Shown here piece by piece: positions 50,494 to 60,690 of a stretch of 64,000 nt of DNA (position 1 is its first letter; every line of letters begins with the position of its first letter). The stretch is taken from assembly GCF_003253565.1 (NCBI RefSeq), contig NZ_QKUF01000013.1, positions 1 to 64,000 of the forward strand. The letters are read 5' to 3'. The notes beneath the pieces are model-generated. The model had not been told where the DNA came from, made no database searches, and saw only the letters and a list, made by a program, of their open reading frames with translations. The translations under genes were made by a program, and so were the position numbers. The stretch is from Thermosporothrix hazakensis (GTDB lineage Bacteria > Chloroflexota > Ktedonobacteria > Ktedonobacterales > Ktedonobacteraceae).

Positions 50494-53400
50494 ATGGCTC
50501 TCCTTGAGGAACTCAGGCCGGGGATGCAGATAAAGGGGCTGCTTCCTCAGAAGACTGTGACCCTCATTGACGTGAAAGCATACGGTTCTGCTGTTGAAAT
50601 CACCTTTAAAGACGCCAATGGACAGCCGGGATCACAGTTATTGTATGCGCGGGAAGCAGCCGCGCTTGAGATTATTTCGACCGATACGCTCTGGAAATTT
50701 GACGCCGATGGAGCGCATTTTCGTCTGATCTCCGAGGCCTATCGAATTCATCTTGCCCACCTTTTTGATCCACTTGTCGCGGTACATAGCTCGCTGATCG
50801 ATCCTCTGCCGCATCAGATTACTGCTGTCTACAGTACGATGCTGAGCAGACAGCCTCTGCGCTATTTGCTGGCTGATGACCCTGGCGCAGGAAAAACGGT
50901 CATGACCGGACTTCTACTTAAAGAACTCCTTATTCGTGGTGATCTGCATCGCTGCCTGATTGTGGCGCCTGGCAGTCTTGTTGAGCAATGGCAGGATGAG
51001 CTAAAGCAGAAATTTGACCTGCGATTTGAGATCTTGACGCGGGATCGGCTGGAGAACTCTTTTTCCGGCAATATCTTTCAGGATCTGCCCTTATGTATAG
51101 CTCGCCTTGACATGCTCGCTCGTAACGAGGAAACACAGGAGCTGCTCAAGCAGTGCGAATGGGATCTGGTTGTTGTCGATGAGGCACATAAACTGTCTGC
51201 GACCGTCTTTAGTGGCGAGGTGAAATATACCCGTCGTTACCAGCTTGGTGACATGCTCGGGCAGCGGACGCGCCATTTTTTGCTTCTGACGGCGACTCCC
51301 CACAACGGAAAAGCTGAGGACTTTTCCCTCTTTATGCGCTTGCTCGATCACGATCGCTTTGAAGGCACGCATCGCGAGAGCCACGAAACGCCTGAGGTCT
51401 CGGATCTCATGCGCCATATGCTCAAGGAAGAGCTGTTTACCTTTGAGGGCACACGGCTGTTTCCCGAGCGTAAGGCGTATGTCGTCAACTATACGCTCTC
51501 CGGGCCCGAGAAGCAGCTATATGAGGAAGTGACCGACTACGTAAAGAACGAGTTTGATCGCGCCGACAGCCTGGAACAGAAGAGCCGAAGAGGGACGATC
51601 GGCTTTGCCTTGACCATCCTTCAGCGGCGGCTGGCGTCATCTCCCGAGGCGATCTACCAATCACTCAGGCGGCGAAAAGAGCGGCTGCAAAAGCGCCTGG
51701 ATGATGCGCTTCAGATGCATGCCGATGAGACTGCTCCGCTGGCTCTGCCGCGTGATCTCCCGCTGTTCGAGAGCGATGAGCTGGAAGAGCTTGAAGAGTT
51801 GCCTGATGCGGAGCTGGAAAAAACGGAAGATCTGGTTGTCGATCAGGCCTCTGCTGCGCGCACGATCGCCGAGCTCAAAGCTGAGATTCTCCGCCTGGCG
51901 CGGCTTGAGGAGCTGGCTTTGCGCGTCCGCTGGAGTGGCACCGATCGCAAATGGGAGGAACTGGCGAACCTGTTGCAGAGCGATGCCATGTTCGACAATG
52001 AGCATCATCGCCATAAGCTGGTTCTTTTTACCGAGCACAAAGATACCCTGAACTATCTTGCTGACCGCATTCAGATCCTGCTCGGACGGCCCGAAGCGGT
52101 GGTGACGATTCATGGCGGTATGCGACGAGAAGAGCGCCTTGCTGCACAGCATGCATTTACTCAGAACAAAGATATTTTGATCCTGATCGCAACTGACGCG
52201 GCCGGAGAGGGCATTAATCTTCAGCGCGCCCATCTGATGGTTAACTACGATCTGCCCTGGAACCCGAACCGGCTTGAGCAGCGCTTTGGGCGTATTCACC
52301 GTATCGGTCAGACAGAAGTGTGTCATCTCTGGAATCTGGTTGCCCATGAGACGCGGGAAGGCGAAGTCTTCCATACATTGCTCAAGAAGCTTGAGCGTGA
52401 GAATGAGGCGCTTGGGGGCAAGGTATTTGATGTCCTGGGGAAACTGCACTTTGCTGATCGCTCGCTCAAAGATTTGATTGTCGAAGCGATTCGCTATGGG
52501 AATGATCCGGCTGTGCGCGCTCGGACGTTTCAGAAGGTCGAGAGTGCGCTTGATCATCGCCATGTGCTGGAATTGCTGGAACAGCGAGCGCTGGTGCGCG
52601 AGGTGATGGATGTTGCCCGCGTGCGTCAGGTACGTGAGGAAATGGAACGTGCGGCCGCCCGTCGTTTGCAACCACATTTTATCGAGGCCTTTTTTCTTGC
52701 GGCATGTGAGCATTTCGGGATGCGCTGCTCGCAGTATGAGCCACATCGCTATCAGATACGCCATGTTCCGCTTGCGTTGCGCAAGTGGGGTCAGGCAACC
52801 CGCAACATGATTCTTGAGTCCTATGAGCGGATTGCCTTTGAGAAGAAGCTGCTGACGTTGCCAGGCAAGCCGCCCGCAGAGCTGATCTACCCGGGTCATC
52901 CGTTGCTTGATGCCATGCTTCACCTGTTGCTCGAACGCTATCAGGGACTCCTCAAGCAGGGCGCTGTGCTGGTTGATCCACTGGACCAGAGCGAGGAGCC
53001 GCGCGTGCTCTTCTATCTGGAGCATACTATTCAGGAAGCGGCTCCCGATGCGTCGGGCCGACATCACGTTGTTTCTCGTCAGCTTCATTTCCTGGAAATC
53101 AATCGGGCTGGTGAGGTTCGGACGGCTGGCTATGCGCCTTTTCTGGATTATCGCGCCTTAGAGGACGAGGAACTCTCCGTTGCTGAGGAGTTGAAAGCAC
53201 AGCCCTGGCTTCGCGCCGACCTTGAGGAGCGGGTGCGTGCGTATGCGATCGAACACCTTGTCCCCCATCATTTTCGAGAAGTCGAGCAGCGACGGAAAGA
53301 ACATATCCGCAAGACCAGGCAGGCCGTTCATGAGCGCCTGACTCGCGAGGCGATGTACTGGGATGCTCGTTCTGTCGATCTGCTGGAGAAAGAGGAGCAG

Positions 53401-54000
53401 GGCAAGCCCAATGCCCGCCAGAACTCACAGCAGGCCCGGCAGCGGGCAGAAGAACTGAGACTGCGCCGAGATCAACGCCTGGCCGAGCTTGAGCATGCAG
53501 AGCATCTCTCTGTGCTTCCGCCGGTGGTCGTTGGCTGTGCCCTGATTTTGCCTGTTGGGCTGCTTCGCAAGCACATTGAAGCGCAGCCTTCTCCGAACAT
53601 CTCCCGTGATACGGCCATCGTCGAGCACATTGCGATGCAAACGGTTATGGCAATCGAGCAGGAGAAGGGCTACATTCCACGCGATGTTTCAAGTGATAAA
53701 TGCGGATACGACATCGAGTCGCGCATACCCGGGAGTGGCAAGTTACGCTTTATCGAGGTCAAAGGCCGCCAGAAGGGAGCCGAGACGATCACCGTCACTA
53801 AGAACGAGATTCTAACCGCACTCAATAAGCCTGAGGATTTCTTCCTTGCTATTGTGGAGGTTGACGGCGAGCGCACCACGACCTGGTATGTTCAGTGCCC
53901 CTTTGAACGTAAGCCTGATTTCAAGGCAACAAGCGTCAATTATAGCCTGAAAGCAATGGTTCGAGGAGTTCCCCCTGTATGTCGTATAAAAGGAAGTTAA
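50494..54000 (+). CDS. SNF2-family helicase with C-terminal DUF3883 (BrxHII/DrmD-like)
   Basis: The 1168-residue protein has a SNF2-type helicase core: Walker A DDPGAGKTVMTGLLLKELL (Gly131-Thr135), DEAH at 229-232, LTATPHNG, and the second half with LIATDAAGEGINLQ and NRLEQRFGRIHRIGQ. Coiled and helical parts follow. The last 110 residues are a DUF3883 domain (GYDIES, then FIEVKGR with Glu1088 and Lys1090), a nuclease-like fold. Such helicases occur in type 3 BREX (BrxHII), DISARM and related islands, where they are thought to move along invading DNA. The ATG at 50494 follows AAGAAGG. It overlaps the methylase start by 22 bp. Confidence 0.9.
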   Translation: MALLEELRPGMQIKGLLPQKTVTLIDVKAYGSAVEITFKDANGQPGSQLLYAREAAALEIISTDTLWKFDADGAHFRLISEAYRIHLAHLFDPLVAVHSSLIDPLPHQITAVYSTMLSRQPLRYLLADDPGAGKTVMTGLLLKELLIRGDLHRCLIVAPGSLVEQWQDELKQKFDLRFEILTRDRLENSFSGNIFQDLPLCIARLDMLARNEETQELLKQCEWDLVVVDEAHKLSATVFSGEVKYTRRYQLGDMLGQRTRHFLLLTATPHNGKAEDFSLFMRLLDHDRFEGTHRESHETPEVSDLMRHMLKEELFTFEGTRLFPERKAYVVNYTLSGPEKQLYEEVTDYVKNEFDRADSLEQKSRRGTIGFALTILQRRLASSPEAIYQSLRRRKERLQKRLDDALQMHADETAPLALPRDLPLFESDELEELEELPDAELEKTEDLVVDQASAARTIAELKAEILRLARLEELALRVRWSGTDRKWEELANLLQSDAMFDNEHHRHKLVLFTEHKDTLNYLADRIQILLGRPEAVVTIHGGMRREERLAAQHAFTQNKDILILIATDAAGEGINLQRAHLMVNYDLPWNPNRLEQRFGRIHRIGQTEVCHLWNLVAHETREGEVFHTLLKKLERENEALGGKVFDVLGKLHFADRSLKDLIVEAIRYGNDPAVRARTFQKVESALDHRHVLELLEQRALVREVMDVARVRQVREEMERAAARRLQPHFIEAFFLAACEHFGMRCSQYEPHRYQIRHVPLALRKWGQATRNMILESYERIAFEKKLLTLPGKPPAELIYPGHPLLDAMLHLLLERYQGLLKQGAVLVDPLDQSEEPRVLFYLEHTIQEAAPDASGRHHVVSRQLHFLEINRAGEVRTAGYAPFLDYRALEDEELSVAEELKAQPWLRADLEERVRAYAIEHLVPHHFREVEQRRKEHIRKTRQAVHERLTREAMYWDARSVDLLEKEEQGKPNARQNSQQARQRAEELRLRRDQRLAELEHAEHLSVLPPVVVGCALILPVGLLRKHIEAQPSPNISRDTAIVEHIAMQTVMAIEQEKGYIPRDVSSDKCGYDIESRIPGSGKLRFIEVKGRQKGAETITVTKNEILTALNKPEDFFLAIVEVDGERTTTWYVQCPFERKPDFKATSVNYSLKAMVRGVPPVCRIKGS

Positions 54001-56747
54001 TAGAGGTCAATATTCCGTTAACGAAAATAAATGAAGCCTCTATTCGGGAAAAATCGATTCGGCATGGCCATCCCTCAACACTACATCTCTGGTGGTCTCG
54101 TAAGCCACTGGCAACGTGCAGGGCTGTGCTCTTTACCTCGCTGGTAGATGATCCCTCGGCGCATCCCGAGCTCTTCCCGACTGAGAAGATTCAGAAGCAG
54201 GAGCGTGATCGTCTGTTTCGTCTGATTGAGGATCTGGTGCTATGGGAGAACAGCAACAATGCTGACGTGCTGGAAAAGGCGCGCAAAGAGATCAAGAAGT
54301 ATGCGGGCGAGACCTTGCCGGCTGTGCTGGACCCCTTTGCGGGAGGCGGATCAATCCCGCTCGAAGCGCAGCGCCTGGGCTTGCGCGCGCATGCTCGCGA
54401 CCTGAACCCGGTTGCCGTGCTTTTGAATAAAGCGATGATGGAACTACCGGCAAAGTTTGCCAGACGGCCGCCGATCAATCCCGACGAGCATTTTGATATT
54501 TCTGCGGAGTGGCAGGGTGCGCGCGGTCTTGCTCACGATATCCGCTATTATGGAAAGTGGATGCGCAGGGAGGCACAGAAGCGTATCGGTCATCTCTATC
54601 CACGGATTCAACTCCCTGCTGAATACGGGCATCAGGAGGCAAATGTGATTGCCTGGCTCTGGGCAAGGACCGTTACCTGCCCGAATCCGGCCTGTGGGAT
54701 ACAAGCGCCTCTGGCAAGCAAATGGTGGCTCTCGAAGAAAAAAGGGAAAGAGGCCCGGGTTGAACCGATCATCGATCAGGGATGTACCCCCCCACGCATC
54801 CGGTATACCGTGCTGACCGGCAAAGGGGAACCGCAGGACGGGACGGTCAATCGTAGAGGAGGGACCTGTATTGTTTGTGGCACGCCCCTGCCCTTCGAGT
54901 ATATCCGTGAGGAAGGGAAGCAGGGACGCATGGGCGAGCAGTTGATGGCTATTGTTGCCGATGGACCGACGGGCCGCGTCTATCTTGCACCGACAGAGGA
55001 CCATATCCAGAAAGCAGATGTCGAGCCGCCATATGATATCCCTGATACATGCTTGCCCGAACAGGCGCTTGGGTTCCGGGTGCAGCTCTATGGGATGACA
55101 AAGCATAAAGATCTCTTCACCAACCGGCAACTCGTCGCCCTGGCCACCTTCAGTGATCTGGTGCAGGAGGCGCGCGAGCAGATGGTGCGTGATGCGCAAC
55201 GGACAAGCGACCGCGATGATAGGGATATTCAGGCCTATGCTGATGCGGTTGCAACCTATCTGGCACTTGCTGTGGATCGTCTGGCTGATAGAAATTCAAG
55301 TATTTGTTCCTGGGATAGCACACGGGATAGTACACGGAACACGTTTGCTCGACAGGCGCTCCCGATGGTCTGGGATTTTGCGGAGGCAAACCCGTTCAGC
55401 GAATCCACAGGGAATTTTCTGGGTGCTGTTGACTGGGTGGCTGAGGCAATTGAAATATCTGCATATGGCGTTGAAGGCTCCGTCAAGCAACAGGATGCGA
55501 CCAGCATCGTGAATGGCGTTACACAGCCCGTTATTTCGACCGATCCGCCCTACTATGATAATATCGGCTATGCCGACCTCTCTGATTTCTTCTATATCTG
55601 GCTTCGTCGCTCGCTCCATCCGATCTATCCCGAGCTGTTTGGCACGATGCTGGTTCCCAAAGCGGAGGAACTGGTTGCAACGCCGTATCGTTTCGGTGGT
55701 GATAAGCGGACTGCCCAGCGCTTCTTTGAGGTGGGATTGGGCAAGGCCTTTCAGAAAATGCGAGAGGTGCAGCATCCTGACTACCCGCTGACGGTCTACT
55801 ATGCCTTCAAACAGGGAGAAGCCGAAGAAGATGAGCAGGGCAATGGAACCGTGCACGCCTCAACCGGGTGGGAGACCATGCTTGAGGGGCTGATTCGCGC
55901 AGGTTTTATGATTACCGGCACCTGGCCGATGCGGACCGAGCTTGCCAATCGCACCGTGGGACACGGGACAAATGCGCTGGCCTCCTCGATTGTGTTGGTC
56001 TGTCGGCCACGTGAGGTCAACGCGCCGATTGCCTCGCGCCGCGAATTTTTGAACGCGCTCCGTCGCGAACTGCCGCATGCATTGAAAGAATTGCAATCGG
56101 GTAATATTGCTCCGGTTGACCTTGCGCAGGCCAGTATCGGCCCGGGGATTGCGATCTATTCGCGCTATAGCAAGGTCGTTGAGGCAGATGGAACGTCGCT
56201 CAAGGTGCGCACCGCGCTGCAACTGATCAATCAGGTGCTCGATGAGTTCCTGACGGAGCAAGAAGGCGAATATGATCCCGAGACCCGGTGGGCGATTGCC
56301 TGGTATGAGAACAACGCCATGAAGCCCGGGCTCTATGGAGAGGCTGAGACACTCTCAAAGGCCAAGAATACATCTGTGCAAGCAATGAAGGAGGCGGGCA
56401 TTGTGGAGGCAACTGGTGGCAAGGTGCGCTTGCTCCGAGCCGACGAACTCCCGTCCGAGTGGAACCCCACACAAGCGCATCGGTACAGTGTCTGGACGAT
56501 TATGCTCCGGCTTATTGATTCGCTGGATAAGAAGGGAGAGAGGTCCACGAGTGCACTGTTGCGACAGGTCGGAGAACAGGGGGAACTGGCCCGCGATCTC
56601 GCTTACCACCTGTATAACCTCTGTGAACGCAAGGGGTGGGCTCAGGAAGGGATGGCCTTTAACAGTCTTGTGGCATCCTGGAGTGAGATTCGTCACCTTG
56701 AAAGCAAAGCCCCCGGAGAGCAGATAAAGCAACAATCTCTGATGTAA
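53979..56747 (+). CDS. DUF1156-type adenine-specific DNA methylase (COG1743, PglX-like)
   Basis: The 922-residue protein starts with the DUF1156 module (RKLIEVNIPLTKINEASIREKSIRHGHPSTLHLWWSRKP). SAM-binding motif I is DPFAGGGSIPLEA from Asp118, and the catalytic motif DPPYYDNIGYADLSDFFY starts at Asp522 (N6-adenine type). A zinc-ribbon pair (CPNPACG, later CIVCG) sits near 230-310. In BREX type 3 a protein of this kind (PglXI) marks host DNA so that invader DNA can be told apart. No nuclease domain is seen in it. It starts at ATG just before the helicase stop, with GAGGAG upstream, so translation is coupled. Confidence 0.92.
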   Translation: MSYKRKLIEVNIPLTKINEASIREKSIRHGHPSTLHLWWSRKPLATCRAVLFTSLVDDPSAHPELFPTEKIQKQERDRLFRLIEDLVLWENSNNADVLEKARKEIKKYAGETLPAVLDPFAGGGSIPLEAQRLGLRAHARDLNPVAVLLNKAMMELPAKFARRPPINPDEHFDISAEWQGARGLAHDIRYYGKWMRREAQKRIGHLYPRIQLPAEYGHQEANVIAWLWARTVTCPNPACGIQAPLASKWWLSKKKGKEARVEPIIDQGCTPPRIRYTVLTGKGEPQDGTVNRRGGTCIVCGTPLPFEYIREEGKQGRMGEQLMAIVADGPTGRVYLAPTEDHIQKADVEPPYDIPDTCLPEQALGFRVQLYGMTKHKDLFTNRQLVALATFSDLVQEAREQMVRDAQRTSDRDDRDIQAYADAVATYLALAVDRLADRNSSICSWDSTRDSTRNTFARQALPMVWDFAEANPFSESTGNFLGAVDWVAEAIEISAYGVEGSVKQQDATSIVNGVTQPVISTDPPYYDNIGYADLSDFFYIWLRRSLHPIYPELFGTMLVPKAEELVATPYRFGGDKRTAQRFFEVGLGKAFQKMREVQHPDYPLTVYYAFKQGEAEEDEQGNGTVHASTGWETMLEGLIRAGFMITGTWPMRTELANRTVGHGTNALASSIVLVCRPREVNAPIASRREFLNALRRELPHALKELQSGNIAPVDLAQASIGPGIAIYSRYSKVVEADGTSLKVRTALQLINQVLDEFLTEQEGEYDPETRWAIAWYENNAMKPGLYGEAETLSKAKNTSVQAMKEAGIVEATGGKVRLLRADELPSEWNPTQAHRYSVWTIMLRLIDSLDKKGERSTSALLRQVGEQGELARDLAYHLYNLCERKGWAQEGMAFNSLVASWSEIRHLESKAPGEQIKQQSLM

Positions 56748-56766
56748 GAAATGAGGGAGATGGATT

Positions 56767-59700
56767 ATGGCGCAAAGCAATCATGAGCGGGTTGGAAAAG
56801 CGCTGGATGTGCTTAATGAGGCGCTGAAGCCTTACATTGAACATAGAATGTATACTGTCTATAAAGAGCAATGGTGGCAGAAGGCGCAACAATCTTTGAA
56901 GAGTTTTCAGCAAACAGAGGATGCTGAGGACGCTCATCTCGACACCACAGCGCTGCTCACGATTATGTTGAACAACTGGTTCGATGTCTTTGGCAAGACG
57001 CTTAGGCTTGCCGAGCGCAGTTGGGTCGGTGAGATCCGAGATGTACGGAATCGTTGGGCGCACCAGAAATCCTTCAGCAGCGATGATGTGTATCGGGCGC
57101 TGGATACGATTCACCACTTGCTCAATGCGATTGCGGCTTCGGATGCCGCCCGGAAAATCGAGCAGCAGAAACAGGACGTGCTTCGTCTTCGTTATGAAGA
57201 GCAGGCACGCCGTGAGTTTCAGAAAACCGCTATTACGCCTATTGAGGGGCAACCGGTCGCGTCGCTGCTTCCCTGGCGTCAGATTGTGACACCGCATCCT
57301 GATGTCGCATCTGGAAAATACGAGCGAAGCAGCTTTGCGGCGAACCTCGGGCAGGTGCACCGCGGTGAGGGAGAGGAAGAGTATCGAGATCCGCGGCGTT
57401 TCTTTGAGATCACCTTTCTGACCGAAGGACTGACCCGCCTGCTCAGTGATGCCCTGCACCGGCTCTCGAACAAAGGTGGAGATGCGATTATTGAGCTTCA
57501 GACGAACTTCGGAGGTGGCAAGACCCATTCACTGCTCGCCCTCTATCACCTCTTTTCGGGGACGCCAGCGCATGAACTGCCGGGTATAGAGGATCTGCAG
57601 GAAAGAGTGGGAATCGAGCATATTCCACGTGTCAAGCGGGCCGTGCTGGTTGGATATGAGCTCTCTCCCGGGCAGGCGCAGCTTAAGCCTGATGGTTGTA
57701 AGGTGAACACGCTCTGGGGTGAGCTGGCTCATCAGTTGCTTGGCAAGGAAGGCTACGAGATGGTGGCCGAAGCCGATCAGCGTCGGGTCAGTCCCGGCTC
57801 AAATGTGTTGCGTGCGCTCTTTACGGCGGCTTCTCCCTGCCTGATTCTGATCGACGAATGGATCACCTATGTGCGCCAATCCTATAGTGATCCCACTCTG
57901 CCTTCTGGCTCCTTCGACGCGAACATGAGCTTTGCTCAGGCTCTCACAGAAGCTGCCCGGGAAACGCCCGGCACGCTGGTTGTGGCGACTCTGCCTGCTT
58001 CTGATATCGAGACCGGAGGCGAGGGAGGGAAAGAAGCCCTTGCCCGCTTACGAAATATCTTTGGGCGGGTGGAATCGCCCTGGCGTCCGGCCAACGCCGA
58101 AGAGGGATTTGAGATTGTGCGCCGTCGCTTATTTCAGCCAATGAATCCCGCCTATTACCCGGCGCGTGATGCGGTTGCGAAACGCTTTGTGGAGTTCTAT
58201 CGCGAGCAAGCGCAGGAATTTCCGCTTCATTATCGCGAGGCCGAGTACGAGCGTCGGATCAAGAGCTGCTATCCCATTCACCCGGAACTATTTGATCGCT
58301 TGTATAACGATTGGTCAAGTCTGGAAAAATTCCAGCGAACTCGCGGAGTACTGCGTTTAATGGCTGCTGTGGTGCACTCGCTCTGGGAGCGGCAGGATAC
58401 CAATTTGCTGATTCTGCCAGCAAATGTGCCGATTGATGAGCCGAATGTGCAGTATGAGCTCACGCACTATCTGGAAGACAACTGGGTTCCCGTCATTGAG
58501 AAAGACATTGATGGACCGAACTCGCTTCCCCTCAAGATCGACCGGGAAACGCCGAACCTGGGACGCTATTCAGCATGCAGGCGTGTTGCGCGAACGATCT
58601 ATCTGGGATCTGCTCCTCTTGCCCAGAACGGCAATCGTGGGCTGGAAGATACGTTTATCAATCTCGGGTGCGTGCAGCCCGGCGAGCAGGTTTCGACCTT
58701 TGGCGATGCGCTGCGTCGTCTGAGCGATCATGCAACTCATTTGTATCAGAATGAACGACGCTACTGGTATAAGACCCAGCCGAGCGTGACACGTCTGGCA
58801 CAGGATCGCGCCGCCCAGCAGGATGAATATGCCGTCCTGGAAGAGATCGAGCGCCGCTTGAAGCTCGAGCAGAACAATCGGGGCGATTTCTCACGAGTGC
58901 ATGTCTGCCCGGCCTCCAGCAGCGACATCCCTGATGATGATACTGCTGTGCGGTTGGTTATTCTCAAGCCGCAGTTTGTGCATGGGCGCGCTGACCTGGA
59001 GAGCCCGGCCTGCCGGGAGGCCACGACGATACTGAATATGCGAGGGAATGCGCGTCGAAGCTATCGCAACACGCTGATCTTCCTTGCACCCGATCGTTTG
59101 CGCCTTGAGGAACTACAACAGGCCGTGCGCCGCTATCGCGCCTGGAAATCTATTTATGAAGAAAGCGAGACGCTCAATCTCGACGCGTACCAGAAGAAGC
59201 AAGCAGAAACGCGGCTCAAAGACGCCGATGAGACGATCAATCAGCGCTTGCCAGGTACCTATACGTTTTTGCTGATTCCCGATCAGCCAGACCCGCGTAA
59301 ACCTGATGTATTGACGGAGTTGCGCATTCAACCTCAACAGGTCGGCAGACTTGCCGAGACCGCCAGTCGCAAGCTTCGGACTGAGGGACTGCTGCTGACA
59401 GAATGGGCCGGGACGACGCTGCGCCACGAACTGGACCGAATCCCGTTGTGGCAGAATGACCATATCAGTGTCAAGCGGCTTGCCGAGAATTTCGCCTGCT
59501 TTATTTATTTGCCACGTCTGAAAAACAGCGATATCCTGAAAGCGGCGATTCAGGATGGGGTAGCATCGAAGCAATGGGCAGAGGAAACCTTCGCCTACGC
59601 AGATAGTTGGGAGGCGGAGACGAACCGGTATAAGGGGCTCAAAGCAGGCGAGCTTGCGGAAATTCGGCTCAACTCCGACGCGGTGCTTGTGAAGCCAGAA

Positions 59701-60147
59701 GTGGCACAGGCACAGCTTGCCAGCGATCTGGCGCGAAGCATGAAGCCGCCAGTGGAGCCCGGTGGGAATCAGCAGGACAATGGTGGCATGAAACCGGTCG
59801 GTGAGAACGGACATCTTCCCAGAGGAGAAACGAACGGACATGATTGGCCACCAACAGGGCCGGGGAGCGTCTCAGTGCCTGTGCTCCCGGAACCGCCAGA
59901 GGAACAGCTTCCACGCCGTTTTCATGGTACTGTTGATCTGGATCCGTTGCGCATGGCTGGAGATGCGGCGACCATTATGCGGGAAGTCGTGACCCATCTG
60001 GCGGGCCTTCTGGGATCTCGGGTCACGGTGACGCTGGAAATTCAGGCTGAGATTCCCGATGGTGTGCCCGAACATATTCAACGCATTGTTCAGGAGAACT
60101 GCCGTACACTCAAATTCCACCCGCAGTCAGGTTTTGAGGAAGAGTAG
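56767..60147 (+). CDS. HEPN-DUF499 ATPase (BrxC/PglY-like)
   Basis: The 1126-residue protein has an N-terminal Swt1-type HEPN domain (about 5-130) with the RNase motif RNRWAH (Arg94 to His99, R-x4-H). The rest matches DUF499 (COG1483): Walker A NFGGGKTHS at 249-255 and Walker B CLILIDEWITYV (Asp363, Glu364), then a long helical region and a C-terminal domain ending near IPDGVPEHIQRIVQEN. DUF499 ATPases associate with DUF1156 methylases and SNF2 helicases in predicted defence islands and, as BrxC/PglY, in BREX. The 19-bp gap to the methylase and GAGGGAGA upstream show one operon. A HEPN domain could make it a toxin-like effector. Confidence 0.88.
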   Translation: MAQSNHERVGKALDVLNEALKPYIEHRMYTVYKEQWWQKAQQSLKSFQQTEDAEDAHLDTTALLTIMLNNWFDVFGKTLRLAERSWVGEIRDVRNRWAHQKSFSSDDVYRALDTIHHLLNAIAASDAARKIEQQKQDVLRLRYEEQARREFQKTAITPIEGQPVASLLPWRQIVTPHPDVASGKYERSSFAANLGQVHRGEGEEEYRDPRRFFEITFLTEGLTRLLSDALHRLSNKGGDAIIELQTNFGGGKTHSLLALYHLFSGTPAHELPGIEDLQERVGIEHIPRVKRAVLVGYELSPGQAQLKPDGCKVNTLWGELAHQLLGKEGYEMVAEADQRRVSPGSNVLRALFTAASPCLILIDEWITYVRQSYSDPTLPSGSFDANMSFAQALTEAARETPGTLVVATLPASDIETGGEGGKEALARLRNIFGRVESPWRPANAEEGFEIVRRRLFQPMNPAYYPARDAVAKRFVEFYREQAQEFPLHYREAEYERRIKSCYPIHPELFDRLYNDWSSLEKFQRTRGVLRLMAAVVHSLWERQDTNLLILPANVPIDEPNVQYELTHYLEDNWVPVIEKDIDGPNSLPLKIDRETPNLGRYSACRRVARTIYLGSAPLAQNGNRGLEDTFINLGCVQPGEQVSTFGDALRRLSDHATHLYQNERRYWYKTQPSVTRLAQDRAAQQDEYAVLEEIERRLKLEQNNRGDFSRVHVCPASSSDIPDDDTAVRLVILKPQFVHGRADLESPACREATTILNMRGNARRSYRNTLIFLAPDRLRLEELQQAVRRYRAWKSIYEESETLNLDAYQKKQAETRLKDADETINQRLPGTYTFLLIPDQPDPRKPDVLTELRIQPQQVGRLAETASRKLRTEGLLLTEWAGTTLRHELDRIPLWQNDHISVKRLAENFACFIYLPRLKNSDILKAAIQDGVASKQWAEETFAYADSWEAETNRYKGLKAGELAEIRLNSDAVLVKPEVAQAQLASDLARSMKPPVEPGGNQQDNGGMKPVGENGHLPRGETNGHDWPPTGPGSVSVPVLPEPPEEQLPRRFHGTVDLDPLRMAGDAATIMREVVTHLAGLLGSRVTVTLEIQAEIPDGVPEHIQRIVQENCRTLKFHPQSGFEEE

Positions 60148-60572
60148 CGACGGTTCGCTGAAAGAGTTTCTCCAGCAAAAGTAGAAGAGGGGATTCCTGG
60201 AAGCCTGCTAAAAGAAGTGTCGGGCATCTCCTCTTTTACCGGGCTTCCGCACCTGATGTCGTCACTTATGCATCAGAGTCGGGAATAAGTGAGGACACTG
60301 CGGGCAGATTGTGCCCTGCTCAATCCAGAATCGCGATAACTCCACGCAGGCGGCTTGCCAGAGTATGCCTGACATCCGCGATACGAAGTATCGTGATGTG
60401 TCTGCTCGTAGGCAGAAAAGCAGGCGCAAAACCGGCTGAGAAGTGTTTACACGTCAGGCACAGGAGTGGCTCCGGTTGCCGGTCCGTATTGCTTGTTGTG
60501 ATTATCTGCCCGGTGCGCTCTCAAAACATTTATATTATCCTTTCGATTGTCAAAACATCTCGTGCTTGCAGG
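60148..60572. other. Region after the cassette with a terminator-like stem
   Basis: AAGAGG with GAT and CC (about 60185-60197) pairs with GG, ATC and CCTCTT (about 60222-60236), followed by TTTTA, a plausible terminator for the ATPase gene with two mismatches. No gene is supported; no PglZ-like gene follows. Confidence 0.45.
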
Positions 60573-60690
60573 ATTCGATATATCTCCAAAATGCTGCATA
60601 TGCTGCTCTCCCCAGTTGGGCATTAAGAGAATAATTGGTTTTAGACTGAAGCCAAAATCTGTCACTGAGTACTCTACGTGGGGGAGGAAC
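60573..60690 (-). pseudogene. C-terminal remnant of an HxlR family regulator
   Basis: The minus frame reads LPHVEYSVTDFGFSLKPIILLMPNWGEQHM, the wing and C-terminal helix of HxlR proteins (typically VEYSLTEFGxxLxPILxxLxxWGxxY). The N-terminal helix-turn-helix and promoter are gone; the sequence merges into the qor remnant on the opposite strand. Confidence 0.7.

Noticed and set aside
51661..53088. Minus-strand frame of 475 codons inside the helicase gene
   Set aside because: Complementary to a strongly conserved helicase; the reverse frame is open by codon bias only.
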